A DNA stretch of 64,000 bases from Deefgea piscis (GCF_013284055.1 NZ_CP054143.1:1860001-1924000); one strand, 5' to 3'. Positions 28,081 to 38,182 are shown, counted from the first letter of the stretch. The notes: generated by a model from the sequence alone, not told the origin. Numbers and translations are program-made.

Positions 28081-29909
28081 AGTGCTTTCTCCTTGGGTTC
28101 AAATAATAAAACGTTTTGCTCACGGCCTTTGACCGGATGCTGGCCGTGGCCAATAAATTCAAAGGGTGCGGCGCTGGCTTCACACGCCGCGCGCGTCGCA
28201 TCGGAGACTAAAATTCGCGCACAGCCTTTGGTGAGCCCTTCGATTCGAGAGGCTAGATTCACTGTATCGCCAATCGCCGTGTAATCCAAGCGCGATGCCG
28301 AGCCAATCAGGCCAACCACGGCGGGGCCTGTGTGTAGGCCAATGCCGATTTCAAAATGTTCGATATCGCTTAATTGCTGTTTAAAGGTGTCCAGCGCCGC
28401 CGACATTTCTAGCGCGGCGGCTACGGCATGGCGAGCATGTTCTGTATCGTTGGCCGGCGCACCCCAAAAGGCCATGATGGCGTCACCAATAAATTTATCT
28501 AGCGTGCCGCCATGCTTAAAAATAATCTCCACTTGCAAGGTAAAGTATTGATTGAGTAATTGCACTACTGCCGCTGGATCGTGTTTTTCGGATAAGGAAG
28601 TAAAGCCTCGAATATCAGAAAACAGTACGGTGATGTCTCTTGATTGGGCCACTTGGCCTAAATCGATATCGCCACTGGCAATCAGTTGCTTGACGACGCG
28701 CGCGTCCAAAAATCGAGAAAACAGCGCCACGGCATGCTCACGCGAGTTTTTTTCCGCCCAATACGCGATCAGTGCCGCCAGCCAAAAATAAGCCCAAGCC
28801 CACAATAAGGAGGAGATCAGCGGCAAATAATAATTGTGGGTCAATCCCAACCACATCAAGCCGAGCGTTAAGCCGCTGCTTAAGATCAAGGCGAGCGCTA
28901 AGCGCATGGTATTGATGCCGCGTGTAAATCCCCAAGCGAGTAGGCCGCAAAGCAATAGGGCGAGTAAACCATACGGTGCGCGTGGCGATTCGATCAACCA
29001 ATCTTGGTATTTCAGGTTGTCGATGGCCGTGGCCAAAATATCCACGCCAGGATAGAGCGGCCCCATCGTGGTTGGGCGTAAATCTTGTAGGCCCGGCGCA
29101 GCGGTGCCGATGATCACGATTTTGTCGGTAAATTCATTCATCGAGCGGTTTGAATGCTCGAGATTGGCAGCCTGATAAAGATCGGAATAGGAAATATGTT
29201 GGCGCTGTGTTTGCCAATGAATTCGCATGCGCTCAGCTTGGGGCAGGGGCCAATTAAAATCTCGCGCTAAGCGCGCAGGTAGTGATGGGATTTGCCAACC
29301 AGCGATATCGTGATAAATCGAATAGTGACGACCAATGCCATCACTATCGGCATTAAAATTAATGGTGCCACCTTGCCATTGCTCGGGGTTAAGTACCCAA
29401 GGTAGTAGTAGTATTGCCTTGGCGTCTTTATCAAATATGGGTTGTGGCAATATACCCAGTTGCGTAGGTAGGTCTTTGATCGGCGTCGCTTCGCCATCAC
29501 TTAAAGTGAGATAGGGAAAATAAACCTTGTTTTCTTGTTGGGCGGCAGCGCGTAAGGCTTCATCATGTTCCGGACGAAATACATCGCGCTCGTTAAACAA
29601 TAAATCGAAAACGATGGCTTGTGGTTTTTGTGCGGCGATGTAATGAATTAGTTCGGCATGAATCGAGCGTGGCCACGGCCAACGACCGGCATCGGCGGCG
29701 AGATCTTCCAGACTTTTTTGGTCGATATTGACCACGACAATGTCGGAATGCGCAGGGCGCGCGCTGGCTAATTGGCGTTGTAATACATCACCAAAACGTT
29801 GATCGGCGATTTGGCCAAATTGCACGCCAACAAAATCGAGCGCAATAAGACTGGCCAAAAAAGCCCATAGCGCGAAATACGCATGTTTACGCAGCAGCGG
29901 CGATATCAC
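28077..29909 (-). CDS. CHASE2-domain class III adenylate cyclase
   Basis: A 610-residue membrane sensor that begins with GTG. After a first membrane segment (about 12-30) a periplasmic CHASE2 domain (about 35-310; DIVVVNIDQKSLEDL, AIVFDLLF, FTDKIVIIGTAAPG) is followed by three close membrane helices (about 320-395). The C-terminal class III nucleotide cyclase domain (about 420-600) has ITVLFSDIRGFTSLSE and LDKFIGDAIMAFWGAP, which supply both metal-binding aspartates. GLHTGPAVVGLIGS and DYTAIGDTVNLASRIE complete the fold. It likely makes cAMP in response to an envelope signal. It heads an operon with the SH3 and M48 genes. Confidence 0.9.
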   Translation of the reverse strand: MISPLLRKHAYFALWAFLASLIALDFVGVQFGQIADQRFGDVLQRQLASARPAHSDIVVVNIDQKSLEDLAADAGRWPWPRSIHAELIHYIAAQKPQAIVFDLLFNERDVFRPEHDEALRAAAQQENKVYFPYLTLSDGEATPIKDLPTQLGILPQPIFDKDAKAILLLPWVLNPEQWQGGTINFNADSDGIGRHYSIYHDIAGWQIPSLPARLARDFNWPLPQAERMRIHWQTQRQHISYSDLYQAANLEHSNRSMNEFTDKIVIIGTAAPGLQDLRPTTMGPLYPGVDILATAIDNLKYQDWLIESPRAPYGLLALLLCGLLAWGFTRGINTMRLALALILSSGLTLGLMWLGLTHNYYLPLISSLLWAWAYFWLAALIAYWAEKNSREHAVALFSRFLDARVVKQLIASGDIDLGQVAQSRDITVLFSDIRGFTSLSEKHDPAAVVQLLNQYFTLQVEIIFKHGGTLDKFIGDAIMAFWGAPANDTEHARHAVAAALEMSAALDTFKQQLSDIEHFEIGIGLHTGPAVVGLIGSASRLDYTAIGDTVNLASRIEGLTKGCARILVSDATRAACEASAAPFEFIGHGQHPVKGREQNVLLFEPKEKAL

Positions 29910-29934
29910 AATAAGCCTTGGGTTTAAACAATGG

Positions 29935-29964
29935 AAAAAGAGGTAAAGCGTAGCTTTACCTCTT
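29935..29964 (-). terminator. Terminator of metNIQ
   Basis: On the minus strand AAGAGGTAAAGC pairs with GCTTTACCTCTT across a 3-base loop and continues into a run of five T. It lies 66 bases beyond the metQ stop. Confidence 0.85.
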
Positions 29965-30029
29965 TGTGGTTTATTTTAATCAATACCGCCATTGATATCT
30001 AGGCACTTTGCCCGATGGCGTAGGGCCAA

Positions 30030-30806
30030 TTAAAACGCTGGAATCACTGCGCCTTGGTATTTTTCTAAAATAAATTTCTTGGTTTCTGGGCTATGCAAAG
30101 CAGCACCGAGTTTTTTCATGGCGGCACTGTCTTTATTATCCGGACGCGCCACCAAGATATTTACATACGGTGAGTCGTTGCCTTCGATAATCAAAGCGTC
30201 TTTAAGTGGATTCAATTTGGCTTCAAGTGCGTAGTTGGTGTTGATTAAAGCCACATCAACTTGACCCAAAATACGTGGCAAGGTGGCAGCTTCTAACTCG
30301 CGAATTTTCAGTTTTTTCGGGTTTTGCACGATGTCTTTGCTGGTCGCCAAAATGTTTTTATTGTCTTTCAGCTTGATCACCCCAGCTTTGTCGAGCAAGA
30401 GTAAAGCCCGGCCGCCGTTGGTAGCATCATTTGGAATGGCAATGGTCGCGCCATTTTTAAGGTCAGCTAATTTTTTAACTTTTTTTGAGTAAGCGCCAAA
30501 TGGCTCAATGTGTTCACCGACCACACTAACTAGATTGGTGCCTTTGCCTTTGTTAAATTCATTCAAGTACGGCTGATGTTGAAAGAAATTACCATCTAGG
30601 CGTTTCTCGGCTACTTGCACATTAGGTTGTACATAGTCAGTGAAGACTTTAATTTCTAAGTCAACGCCTTGTTTGGCCAGTGTTGGTTTAACAAACTCGA
30701 GAATTTCAGCGTGTGGTACTGCAGTAGCACCAATCGAGAGTTTGTCAGCAGCGTGCGCAGTAAAAGCCAGCGTGGCAAGGGCAATAGCAGTGAGTGTTTT
30801 TTTCAT
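30030..30806 (-). CDS. metQ: Methionine ABC transporter substrate-binding protein MetQ
   Basis: A 258-residue periplasmic binding protein of the NlpA/MetQ family. I start at ATG 30806, with GGA 8 bases upstream; an ATG three codons earlier is possible. The signal peptide ends AFTAHAAD with no lipobox cysteine, so this copy seems soluble rather than the usual lipoprotein. Family motifs are FTDYVQPNVQVAEKRLDGNF, QHQPYLNEFN and NALINTNYA-like VDVALINTNYALEA. It binds methionine and delivers it to MetNI, encoded just upstream on the same strand. Confidence 0.92.
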   Translation of the reverse strand: MKKTLTAIALATLAFTAHAADKLSIGATAVPHAEILEFVKPTLAKQGVDLEIKVFTDYVQPNVQVAEKRLDGNFFQHQPYLNEFNKGKGTNLVSVVGEHIEPFGAYSKKVKKLADLKNGATIAIPNDATNGGRALLLLDKAGVIKLKDNKNILATSKDIVQNPKKLKIRELEAATLPRILGQVDVALINTNYALEAKLNPLKDALIIEGNDSPYVNILVARPDNKDSAAMKKLGAALHSPETKKFILEKYQGAVIPAF

Positions 30807-30969
30807 CTTTAGCATCCAAGCGTAGAAATTAAACTTACAGATAGATTGTGCAGTGTTTAGTTGTGCCGTGGGATAAGGGTTTTCCGCTGCGGCACAAGAT
30901 GAAAATCATTGTAAGTTATTTGCGATGAAGTTTATAGAACGGTTTGTTCTTTACTAATTCAAGCGCAGC

Positions 30970-31638
30970 TTATTTGCGACTAAAATGAATCACTAGGCGA
31001 TCGCCGATCATTTGCAAAACTTGCACCAAGACCAGCAGTAAGACCACGGTGACCACCATCACATCGGTTTGAAAGCGCTGGTAACCAAAACGAATCGCCA
31101 AATCACCCAAGCCACCACCACCAATTACACCCGACATCGCCGCATACGACACTAAAGTAATCGCGGTGACGGTAACGGCAGCCATCATGCCGGGCATCGC
31201 TTCGGGGAGTAAGGCTTTAAACACGATTTGCCGTGTATTAGCGCCCATGGCTTGCGTGGCTTCAATAATGCCGCGATCCACTTCACGTAAAGCGGTTTCG
31301 ACCAAGCGTGCAAAAAATGGCGTTGCACCCACAACCAAAGGCGGAATGGCACCGGCAACGCCGAGTGATGTGCCAGTCAGTAATACGGTGAAGGGGATCA
31401 TAATGATCAGTAAGATCACAAACGGCACTGAGCGCAGAATATTGACCAAAAAGGACAGCACGCCGTAGACATAAGGCTGCTCTAATAATTGGCGTTTGGC
31501 GGTTAAAAATAATAATACGCCCAGTGGTAAGCCCAAAATGAGCGTAAACAGCAGCGAGCCACCGAGCATGGATAAGGTATCTAGCGTGGCGTAGCCAATT
31601 TCGCTCCAATCGATATTGCTCATCAATTCATTTAGCAT
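30970..31638 (-). CDS. metI: Methionine ABC transporter permease MetI
   Basis: A 222-residue inner-membrane permease with about five membrane segments. The cytoplasmic coupling motif [20 protein letters not shown] follows [20 protein letters not shown] (the EAA loop). Its ATG lies inside the end of metN (7-base overlap, ATGCTAA), so the genes are coupled. metQ follows after 163 bases. Confidence 0.94.
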   Translation of the reverse strand: MLNELMSNIDWSEIGYATLDTLSMLGGSLLFTLILGLPLGVLLFLTAKRQLLEQPYVYGVLSFLVNILRSVPFVILLIIMIPFTVLLTGTSLGVAGAIPPLVVGATPFFARLVETALREVDRGIIEATQAMGANTRQIVFKALLPEAMPGMMAAVTVTAITLVSYAAMSGVIGGGGLGDLAIRFGYQRFQTDVMVVTVVLLLVLVQVLQMIGDRLVIHFSRK

Positions 31639-32651
31639 GCACGTAACTCCTCAAAATCAATGCCTTCGGCAGTAAAGCGCGCTAAGGCGGCGGCAACGCC
31701 ACTGTCGGCACCGGTAAAGGCCAGGGTCAATTGACCACACGCAGTGCCTTTGATTCGCTCGATGCGGCCTGCCAAAATTGAAAAATCAATGCCAAAATCG
31801 CGCGCCATATCGCCAAGTAGCGATTTATACGTTGATTCACCAATGAAAGTCAGTCTAACGATCTTGCCGGGCACATGGGCAAAGTCTTCAAATTGTTTGT
31901 TTTCGTCAACGTGCTCGCTTTCAAACACAAAGCGACGTGTCGTGGGGTGTTTGGGGTGCAAAAAGACTTGGGTTACTGGCCCCATTTCGACAATTTCGCC
32001 ACCATCAATCACCGCAACACGATCGCAAACGGTGCGAATCACATCCATTTCATGGGTGATTAAAACAATCGTCAGATTGAGCTTTTGATTGATTTCTAAT
32101 AACAGCTGCAAGACCGATTGCGTAGTTTGCGGATCAAGTGCGCTAGTGGCTTCGTCACAAAGCAATAATTTAGGATTATTGGCCAGAGCACGGGCAATAC
32201 CGACGCGTTGTTTTTGTCCGCCAGAGAGCTGGGCTGGATATTTGTCAGCGTGCTCACTTAAGCCAACCAGCTCAAGCAATTCGGCAACGCGCTGCTCGAT
32301 TTGGGTTTTATTGAGTCGGCCAGCCACTTGCAAGGGGAAGGCAATATTATTGGCAACGGTTTTGGCTGACAGCAAATTGAAATGCTGGAAAATCATGCCA
32401 ATTTTTTGCCGCTCTAAACGCAGTTCTGCGGTTGAGAGTGTTGTGAGGTCGATGTCATCGAGTAAAACAGTGCCACCACTAGGACGCTCGAGTAAATTAA
32501 TTAACCGAATCAGTGTGGATTTACCCGCGCCAGAATGTCCAATCACCCCAAAAATTTCGCCAGCCTCAATATTGAGATCAATGCGCTTGAGGGCAGGGAT
32601 GTCTTTGCCGTCGACACGATAAGATTTACTTAAGTTTTTTAACTGGATCAT
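31632..32651 (-). CDS. metN: Methionine ABC transporter ATPase MetN
   Basis: A 339-residue ATPase. I start at ATG 32651 (AGG 6 bases upstream), giving [11 protein letters not shown]. Walker A is [12 protein letters not shown], the signature [15 protein letters not shown], Walker [13 protein letters not shown], and the switch His lies in VLITHEMD. The C-terminal NIL/ACT domain (about 265-339) lets methionine shut down transport in the family. It is first in metNIQ. No SAM riboswitch or Met box was recognised upstream. Confidence 0.95.
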   Translation of the reverse strand: MIQLKNLSKSYRVDGKDIPALKRIDLNIEAGEIFGVIGHSGAGKSTLIRLINLLERPSGGTVLLDDIDLTTLSTAELRLERQKIGMIFQHFNLLSAKTVANNIAFPLQVAGRLNKTQIEQRVAELLELVGLSEHADKYPAQLSGGQKQRVGIARALANNPKLLLCDEATSALDPQTTQSVLQLLLEINQKLNLTIVLITHEMDVIRTVCDRVAVIDGGEIVEMGPVTQVFLHPKHPTTRRFVFESEHVDENKQFEDFAHVPGKIVRLTFIGESTYKSLLGDMARDFGIDFSILAGRIERIKGTACGQLTLAFTGADSGVAAALARFTAEGIDFEELRAC

Positions 32652-32781
32652 GGCTAACCTATTGGCCGCTAAACTGACTGGCATAGTATTCAATCAGGCA
32701 ATTCAACACGGCAAGGTAAATGTGTGAACTTGAGCGCAATTTTGCGCGTAATTACGCGGGGGAAATAAAATCCGCGCTAGA

Positions 32782-32815
32782 AAAAACAAAACCCACTGAC
32801 AAGTCAGTGGGTTTT
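32782..32815 (-). terminator. Terminator of the tRNA-Ser genes
   Basis: AAAACCCACTGA (32788-32799) and TCAGTGGGTTTT (32804-32815) form a perfect stem with a 4-base loop. On the minus strand it runs into TTTTGTTTTTT. Confidence 0.9.
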
Positions 32816-32822
32816 AAATTTT

Positions 32823-32912
32823 TGGCGGAAGCGCAGAGATTCGAACTCTGGGAGGACTCACATCCTCGACGGTTTTCAAGACCGCTGCCTTAAACCACTC
32901 AGCCACGCTTCC
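32823..32912 (-). tRNA. tRNA-Ser(UGA)
   Basis: A 90-base gene including encoded CCA. The acceptor stem GGAAGCG/CGCTTCC, discriminator G, T-loop GTTCGAATC and anticodon loop CTTGAAA (anticodon TGA) are all visible, as is the long variable arm of serine tRNAs. A second identical gene lies 65 bases upstream on the same strand. Confidence 0.96.
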
Positions 32913-32977
32913 GTACTTTATTTTGTATCTGAATAAAAAAGCCCCGACAGCGTCAGAGCTTAATTATTGTGTTCATT

Positions 32978-33067
32978 TGGCGGAAGCGCAGAGATTCGAA
33001 CTCTGGGAGGACTCACATCCTCGACGGTTTTCAAGACCGCTGCCTTAAACCACTCAGCCACGCTTCC
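32978..33067 (-). tRNA. tRNA-Ser(UGA), second identical copy
   Basis: The same 90-base sequence as 32823-32912, with acceptor stem, TGA anticodon, long variable arm and CCA. The two copies are likely one transcript ending at 32782-32815. Confidence 0.96.
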
Positions 33068-33131
33068 GTTCTTGAACAGGTGCGCATCATAGCAAGCATT
33101 TCACTGTTTGTCTCGCTTTTTTTGAAAATAT

Positions 33132-34646
33132 TTATAATTTTTCTAAAACAGCGAAATTGGCCAAGGATGCGCTGGCCGTGTGTTCAATCACCGGAGTGAG
33201 GCGAATGCGATAGCTTTTGCCTTGTGCGGCTAAGCGAAACTCTCGGTTATCCGCAAAAAATGCTTGGGGTATCACTAAAAAACGCGCCTGTTGAATGGCG
33301 GCGTTTTCTGGCGAGTAAATACCTAGAAAGCTACGATTGCCCAATAGTGGCGTGAGTTCAACCACAATGGGGGTTTGCGAAATGGTTTCAATTCCGGCGT
33401 TGACTTGCCCATCGCGCTTTTTGGTGATGCGCCTAACGATGCCGATGGATACTGCATTTCGGCCTATACCATCGAGCCCGACAATCTCACCCACCTGCAA
33501 TTGATCATCACGGCTGGTTTGATAGTTGATGCCAACGCCGGTGCTACTTTCATTATCTAATGTCCAGCTGGCGGCTTCTGTTAGATTGGCTGCGCCGCTT
33601 AAACGAGCAATCACATCATCTAACCCACGAGTCACTTGAATTGATTTTTGGCTAATATGGCGCTCAGCTTTGCGCACGGGGGTAGGGGTGTCGCGTGACC
33701 ATAAATTGATGAGATGCTGCATCAAATCTAAATGAGCCACTTGTGCTGATTCTGCTGGTAAACCTAACTCAATTGGATCGATGCCTTGCTGTAGTTTTTC
33801 AATGGTATCTTTAATGTGCAGTGTGAGGGTTTCAGTGAACCAATAGCGCCAATTTTCACCAACCATGTCGCGACGAAGACGTTTGGGTGGGGTTGAGCCC
33901 GCAATATTTATGGCAAATAGCTGGCGATTGGGTTTGATTTGCACTTCAAGATCGACACGACTGGCCCAGCGCTTGAGCCACTGTGTGACTAATTCAATTT
34001 GTGCCGATTGTAGTTTTTCGGGCACGGCCAACGATAGCATTAAGAGTTGAATGAATTCTCGACGAATATCGGTAATTTCTGCATTGGGGTAGGGTTGTAG
34101 CGGTTGAGTTGCAAAACCTTGTTGTTCGGCAAATAAATATAAGCGATTCAAATTGCGCCAAGTTCGACTATCTAACTCGAGATAACGCAAATAAGACCAG
34201 CGCGCTTGCTCGGCAAAATACATTAAGCCACGCAATGTAAATAACGGTAATTCTTTTTCGAGGCCGCGTGGCAGACTGGCGCTGGCTTGTTTAATACAGA
34301 GCCGATAGCCATCGCCCATTTCATTCCAAAAAGCGAGCAAACTTGGCAATACCTGACTGGGGCTGGCATCGTCGTCAAGTAGCTTTCCTTGGTAAATGGC
34401 GACTAAATGATTTTGTAGCGTACGCGCTTTTTCATCTAAATAGGGAATGGTTTTAAAGCGTTCTTTGATATTGGTGCGTGGATTACTATTAATTTGTTGT
34501 AATGCTTTGATGATTTCAATTTGAGCTTGCAATATGTCACTTTCGGGCAATTCATTCATCATGACGGTAGCAGACTTTAGGTCATAAACCCCTTCGTTTT
34601 TATTTTTTCCGAGCAAGGCGTTAATGAGGCTTTTAAAATCGAACAT
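33132..34646 (-). CDS. PilZ-like domain protein, hypothetical
   Basis: A 504-residue cytoplasmic protein without signal or membrane segments. Most of it is helical with no family I can name. The C-terminal part (about 385-500) holds ASWTLDNESSTGVGINYQTS then LQVGEIVGLDG and VSIGIVRRI, similar in layout to the D-x-S-x-x-G strand of PilZ, but the upstream RxxxR of c-di-GMP binders is only weakly suggested (KKRDGQ lies elsewhere). I therefore infer a PilZ-like barrel without firm c-di-GMP binding. It stands alone, divergent from ybiT. Confidence 0.6.
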   Translation of the reverse strand: MFDFKSLINALLGKNKNEGVYDLKSATVMMNELPESDILQAQIEIIKALQQINSNPRTNIKERFKTIPYLDEKARTLQNHLVAIYQGKLLDDDASPSQVLPSLLAFWNEMGDGYRLCIKQASASLPRGLEKELPLFTLRGLMYFAEQARWSYLRYLELDSRTWRNLNRLYLFAEQQGFATQPLQPYPNAEITDIRREFIQLLMLSLAVPEKLQSAQIELVTQWLKRWASRVDLEVQIKPNRQLFAINIAGSTPPKRLRRDMVGENWRYWFTETLTLHIKDTIEKLQQGIDPIELGLPAESAQVAHLDLMQHLINLWSRDTPTPVRKAERHISQKSIQVTRGLDDVIARLSGAANLTEAASWTLDNESSTGVGINYQTSRDDQLQVGEIVGLDGIGRNAVSIGIVRRITKKRDGQVNAGIETISQTPIVVELTPLLGNRSFLGIYSPENAAIQQARFLVIPQAFFADNREFRLAAQGKSYRIRLTPVIEHTASASLANFAVLEKL

Positions 34647-34766
34647 GATAGGCTTCCGGGCTAATTTAGCTATTTTTGATTTTTTATGTCAGTAAAGGTA
34701 AACTTTTTTGATGAATTTACGCAAGCACTGTGAAATATAAGTGGTTGTATTTGTAACTATTTTGTG

Positions 34767-34795
34767 GGGACGGCACTAAAAGGCGTCCCTTTTTA
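34767..34795 (+). terminator. Orphan terminator in the PilZ-ybiT gap
   Basis: GGGACG (34767-34772) pairs with CGTCCC (34784-34789) and is followed by five T on the plus strand. No plus-strand gene precedes it, since the upstream gene runs away on the minus strand. The rest of 34647-34941 holds the ybiT promoter region (TAAAATATACT about 34837-34847). Confidence 0.65.
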
Positions 34796-34941
34796 TTGGG
34801 TCGATTCGACGGTCATCTTAGTTTTTAGCATTGTGCTAAAATATACTGTTTAGAGCCTTGGGCGGTTTTTTCACTCAAGCGCGACTCTCACATCTTACAC
34901 CTTGCTGGCATAGTTATGTTGGCGAGAAAGCGTAAAAGACA

Positions 34942-36558
34942 ATGATTAGTTCGAATGGCATCACAATGCAGTTTGGCGCTAAGCCACTGTTTGAAAAGGT
35001 ATCTGTTAAATTTGGCGATGGAAATCGCTACGGTCTGATTGGCGCCAATGGCTGCGGTAAATCGACCTTTATGAAAATCCTCGGTGGCGATTTAGAGCCA
35101 ACCGCAGGTAATGTGGCGCTCGATCCTGGTGTCCGTTTGGGTAAGTTAAAGCAAGATCAATTTGCTTTTGAAGATCAGCGCGTGATCGACGTGGTGATGC
35201 AAGGTCATGGCGAATTGTGGGCGGCGATCCATCAGCGTGACGCGATTTACGCCAATCTTGAAGCGACTGAAGATGACTATATGCTCGCGGCTGAGCTGGA
35301 AGGCAAAGTAGCAGAGTACGATGGCTATACTGCCGAAGCGCGCGCTGGCGCCTTGTTGATGGGCGCAGGGATTCCAATTGAGTTGCATAACGGCCCGATG
35401 TCAGACGTGGCGCCGGGTTGGAAATTGCGCGTATTGCTCGCACAAGCTTTGTTCTCAAATCCGGATGTGTTGCTGCTCGATGAGCCGACCAATAACTTGG
35501 ATATTCACACCATTCAATGGTTGGAAGACACGCTTAATCAGCGTGATTCAACGATGATTATTATTTCCCATGATCGTCACTTCTTGAACCAAGTGTGTAC
35601 GCATATTGCCGACGTTGATTATGGTGAAATCCGTATTTATCCAGGCACGTACGACGATTACATGTTGGCGTCTACGCAAGCGCGTGAACGCACACTGACG
35701 GATAACAGCAAGGCCAAAGAACGCGTTGCTGAGTTGCAAGCTTTTGCCCAGCGTTTTGCCGCAAATAAATCAAAAAGCCGTCAAGCAACCAGCCGTTTGA
35801 AACTGGCTGATAAGATTAAAGACGGTATGGTCGAAGTGAAACCGTCGAGCCGTCAAAATCCGTATATTCGTTTTGACGTTGACGACAAGCAAAAACTGCA
35901 TCGTCAAGCGTTTGAATTGACCAATTTGTCGAAGTCATTCGACAAACCGCTCATCCAAAGTTTGAATTTGATCTTTGAAGCGGGCAATAAACTCGCTGTC
36001 ATTGGTGGTAACGGTGTCGGTAAATCAACATTGATGAAAATGTTGGTTGGCGCATTGAAACCTGATGCTGGTTCAGTGAAATGGGCAGAAAAAGCCGACG
36101 TTGGCTATTTTGCTCAAGATCACGAAGAAGACTTCGCTGAAGACATGACGCTGTTTGACTGGATGCGCCAATGGGCTGAAACCGGTGTTGAAGAGCAAGT
36201 GATTCGCGGTATTCTTGGTCGCTTGCTATTTAGCGGCGATGACGTGAAAAAATCAGTCAAAGTCTTGTCGGGTGGTGAAAAAGGCCGCATGTTGTACGGC
36301 AAATTGATTTTACAAACGCCGAATGTATTGGTGATGGACGAGCCAACCAATCATATGGATATGGAATCAATTGAGTCGCTCAATATGGCTTTGGACTTGT
36401 ATAAAGGCACGTTGATTTTCGTTTCGCATGACCGCGTATTTGTATCGTCACTCGCAACGCAAATTTTGGAACTCAATGGTGATGGCACCTTTAATCACTT
36501 CTTGGGTGGCTATGAAGAATACTTAGATACGCGCGTGAAACCGGGTATGGGCGACTAA
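34942..36558 (+). CDS. ybiT: ABC-F ribosome-associated ATPase YbiT
   Basis: A 538-residue twin-ATPase ABC-F protein without membrane segments. ATPase 1 has [12 protein letters not shown], the altered signature [13 protein letters not shown] and [12 protein letters not shown] linker of about 80 residues (P-site tRNA interaction motif, charged) follows. ATPase 2 has [22 protein letters not shown] and [11 protein letters not shown]. The [13 protein letters not shown] signature in place of LSGG is typical of YbiT. ABC-F proteins act at the ribosomal E site on stalled translation. The gene is intact; the island begins just after its stop. Confidence 0.93.
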   Translation: MISSNGITMQFGAKPLFEKVSVKFGDGNRYGLIGANGCGKSTFMKILGGDLEPTAGNVALDPGVRLGKLKQDQFAFEDQRVIDVVMQGHGELWAAIHQRDAIYANLEATEDDYMLAAELEGKVAEYDGYTAEARAGALLMGAGIPIELHNGPMSDVAPGWKLRVLLAQALFSNPDVLLLDEPTNNLDIHTIQWLEDTLNQRDSTMIIISHDRHFLNQVCTHIADVDYGEIRIYPGTYDDYMLASTQARERTLTDNSKAKERVAELQAFAQRFAANKSKSRQATSRLKLADKIKDGMVEVKPSSRQNPYIRFDVDDKQKLHRQAFELTNLSKSFDKPLIQSLNLIFEAGNKLAVIGGNGVGKSTLMKMLVGALKPDAGSVKWAEKADVGYFAQDHEEDFAEDMTLFDWMRQWAETGVEEQVIRGILGRLLFSGDDVKKSVKVLSGGEKGRMLYGKLILQTPNVLVMDEPTNHMDMESIESLNMALDLYKGTLIFVSHDRVFVSSLATQILELNGDGTFNHFLGGYEEYLDTRVKPGMGD

Positions 36559-36591
36559 GTATTTAAATACATTGTGTGGACATTTCCTTCT

Positions 36592-36615
36592 TTTGTACTT
36601 TAATAAAAGTACAAA
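36592..36615. repeat. Perfect inverted repeat at island left end
   Basis: TTTGTACTTT, spacer AATA, AAAGTACAAA: 10-base perfect arms and a 4-base centre, 33 bases after the ybiT stop. There is no T tract after it, so a recombination-site role is as likely as termination. Confidence 0.8.
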
Positions 36616-36659
36616 GATGGCTAAGGATTCACATGTGTAATCAAGAGTTGAATTTCAGT

Positions 36660-36683
36660 GGACCCAATTGCTTAATTGGGTCC
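36660..36683. repeat. Second perfect inverted repeat
   Basis: GGACCCAATT, spacer GCTT, AATTGGGTCC: again 10-base perfect arms and a 4-base centre, 44 bases after the first. The same geometry in an unrelated sequence suggests paired protein-binding sites or RNA hairpins. Confidence 0.8.
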
Positions 36684-36919
36684 CATCTTGGCAAAATCTT
36701 TGCCCGTGACGTTTGTAATCGGTTAGTTCCCCTTTGCACGTTTTATTTCGTTGACGTGAATTCAACAACCGCAATTCATAATCATTCCTATACTCTTTAC
36801 AGTCCCTCTACTCTTGTTTTTCACCTGAGATTCATATTTGCTTCACTGCCTGACTTGGGCTGTTTGATTGCGTCCCTACAAAGCTTAACTTCTATTCAAT
36901 CTGATGAGGTTACTGACTA

Positions 36920-38182
36920 ATGGCCTCTCTTGAATACATCCATTACAAATCCCATCGCGCAGTGATATGTGAGCGTTCTATTCATTGGGATTTCGATACT
37001 TCAGTTCAAAGTGTAGAGCGGCTTCCGCAAGTTTTTTGGTTGACTGGAGAGCCATGGTCAGAACTCAATCTTTGGGCGCTCGAAATGGGGCGAAATCGTG
37101 ATGTAAATCTCAAAACTATTCATAGTCTGCTGGAGCACTTGCACAAATATGCGAATTGGCTGGAACAGGAGCAGCTTGATTGGCGGCATTTTCCTCAAAC
37201 CAAGGCACATCGTGTTTTGGTGCGGTTTCGTGGTTTTCTTGTGGAGGCACGTGATCGCAGAGAGTTAAGTCCATCGACGACTACGGCACGTATGAACGCG
37301 GTAATTCGGTTTTATCGCTATGCAGCTAGCCGAAATTTCATAAGTCGAGATGCGCCAATGTGGCGGGATAAGTCAGTAGTGCTGCCTTATTTTGATGCTG
37401 TGGGTTTTGAGCGCACCATGACTCGTATTACCACTGACATATCTATTCCAAATCGCCGTCGTCCCGGTATTCGATTAGAGGGTGGACTGCTACCTCTAAG
37501 TGAAGATCATATGGTCGAAATGTTGCAATTTGCAAAAGAGTCTGCTTCAGAAGAATTGTATTTGATGCTGTTGATTGGATGTTTTTCTGGTGCCCGGCTA
37601 GGGACCATTACGACTCTTCGAGTGTCAGCATTAAATGAAGCTATACGTGATTCTCAAGTTTCGGGCATGTGGATAATACCTGTAGGGCCTGGGACTGGAA
37701 TTGCTAGCAAATTTGATGTGTCTGGAGATTTGATGATCCCAGATCAGCTTATGACTATTCTTAAAGCCTACATGACTTCCCGTCGTCACTTGGAGCGAGT
37801 AATCAGGGCAAACAATGCAAACAAGTCATATCTTTTTCTTTCTCGATTTAACAGACCATATAAAGTGGCCGCAGTGGATCGAGAAATGGTTCATTTTCGC
37901 AGAGTTGGACAGATTGCAGGGTTGAGGTTTCTTCAAAATTTTAAGTTTCACCAAACAAGAGCCACTTATGGTACTTGGCTTATGTCTATCTGCCTCTCAG
38001 CAACTTCGGTTAAAGCTTCTATTGAATTCGTGAAGCGGGCTATGCACCACAAGAATGAATCGACTACGTTTGGCTACATCACCTTCATCAAAAATACTCA
38101 AATAAAGATAGAGGTTGCAAATAATTTCGCCGAAGCATTTCTTGGCCTTCAAACTCGGTTGAAGGGGGATGCAAATGCTTGA
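36920..38182 (+). CDS. Tyrosine recombinase 1 of island module
   Basis: A 420-residue site-specific recombinase. The SAM-like core-binding domain covers about residues 85-150 and the catalytic domain about 190-400. Catalytic residues are present: Arg in SGARLGTIT (about 230), HQTR in FKFHQTRATYGTWL (about 345-348), a second His in AMHHKNESTTFGYI and the Tyr nucleophile in the same segment (about 386). GATGAGG precedes the ATG. It overlaps the next gene by 14 bases. It may correspond to Tn554 TnpA or GmtY of Gamma-Mobile-Trio elements; that equivalence is inferred from layout. Confidence 0.88.
   Translation: MASLEYIHYKSHRAVICERSIHWDFDTSVQSVERLPQVFWLTGEPWSELNLWALEMGRNRDVNLKTIHSLLEHLHKYANWLEQEQLDWRHFPQTKAHRVLVRFRGFLVEARDRRELSPSTTTARMNAVIRFYRYAASRNFISRDAPMWRDKSVVLPYFDAVGFERTMTRITTDISIPNRRRPGIRLEGGLLPLSEDHMVEMLQFAKESASEELYLMLLIGCFSGARLGTITTLRVSALNEAIRDSQVSGMWIIPVGPGTGIASKFDVSGDLMIPDQLMTILKAYMTSRRHLERVIRANNANKSYLFLSRFNRPYKVAAVDREMVHFRRVGQIAGLRFLQNFKFHQTRATYGTWLMSICLSATSVKASIEFVKRAMHHKNESTTFGYITFIKNTQIKIEVANNFAEAFLGLQTRLKGDANA

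Noticed and set aside
32823-33067. tRNA genes as the island attachment site
   Set aside because: No partial tRNA-Ser copy is found at either island border, and the island starts 3.5 kb away after ybiT.
33132-34646. Confident PilZ c-di-GMP receptor
   Set aside because: The RxxxR motif needed for binding is not clearly in front of the D-S-x-x-G-like segment.
36576-36920. 114-codon plus-strand frame between ybiT and the first recombinase
   Set aside because: It contains both inverted repeats, has no ribosome site and no protein-like composition; I treat the stretch as island border.
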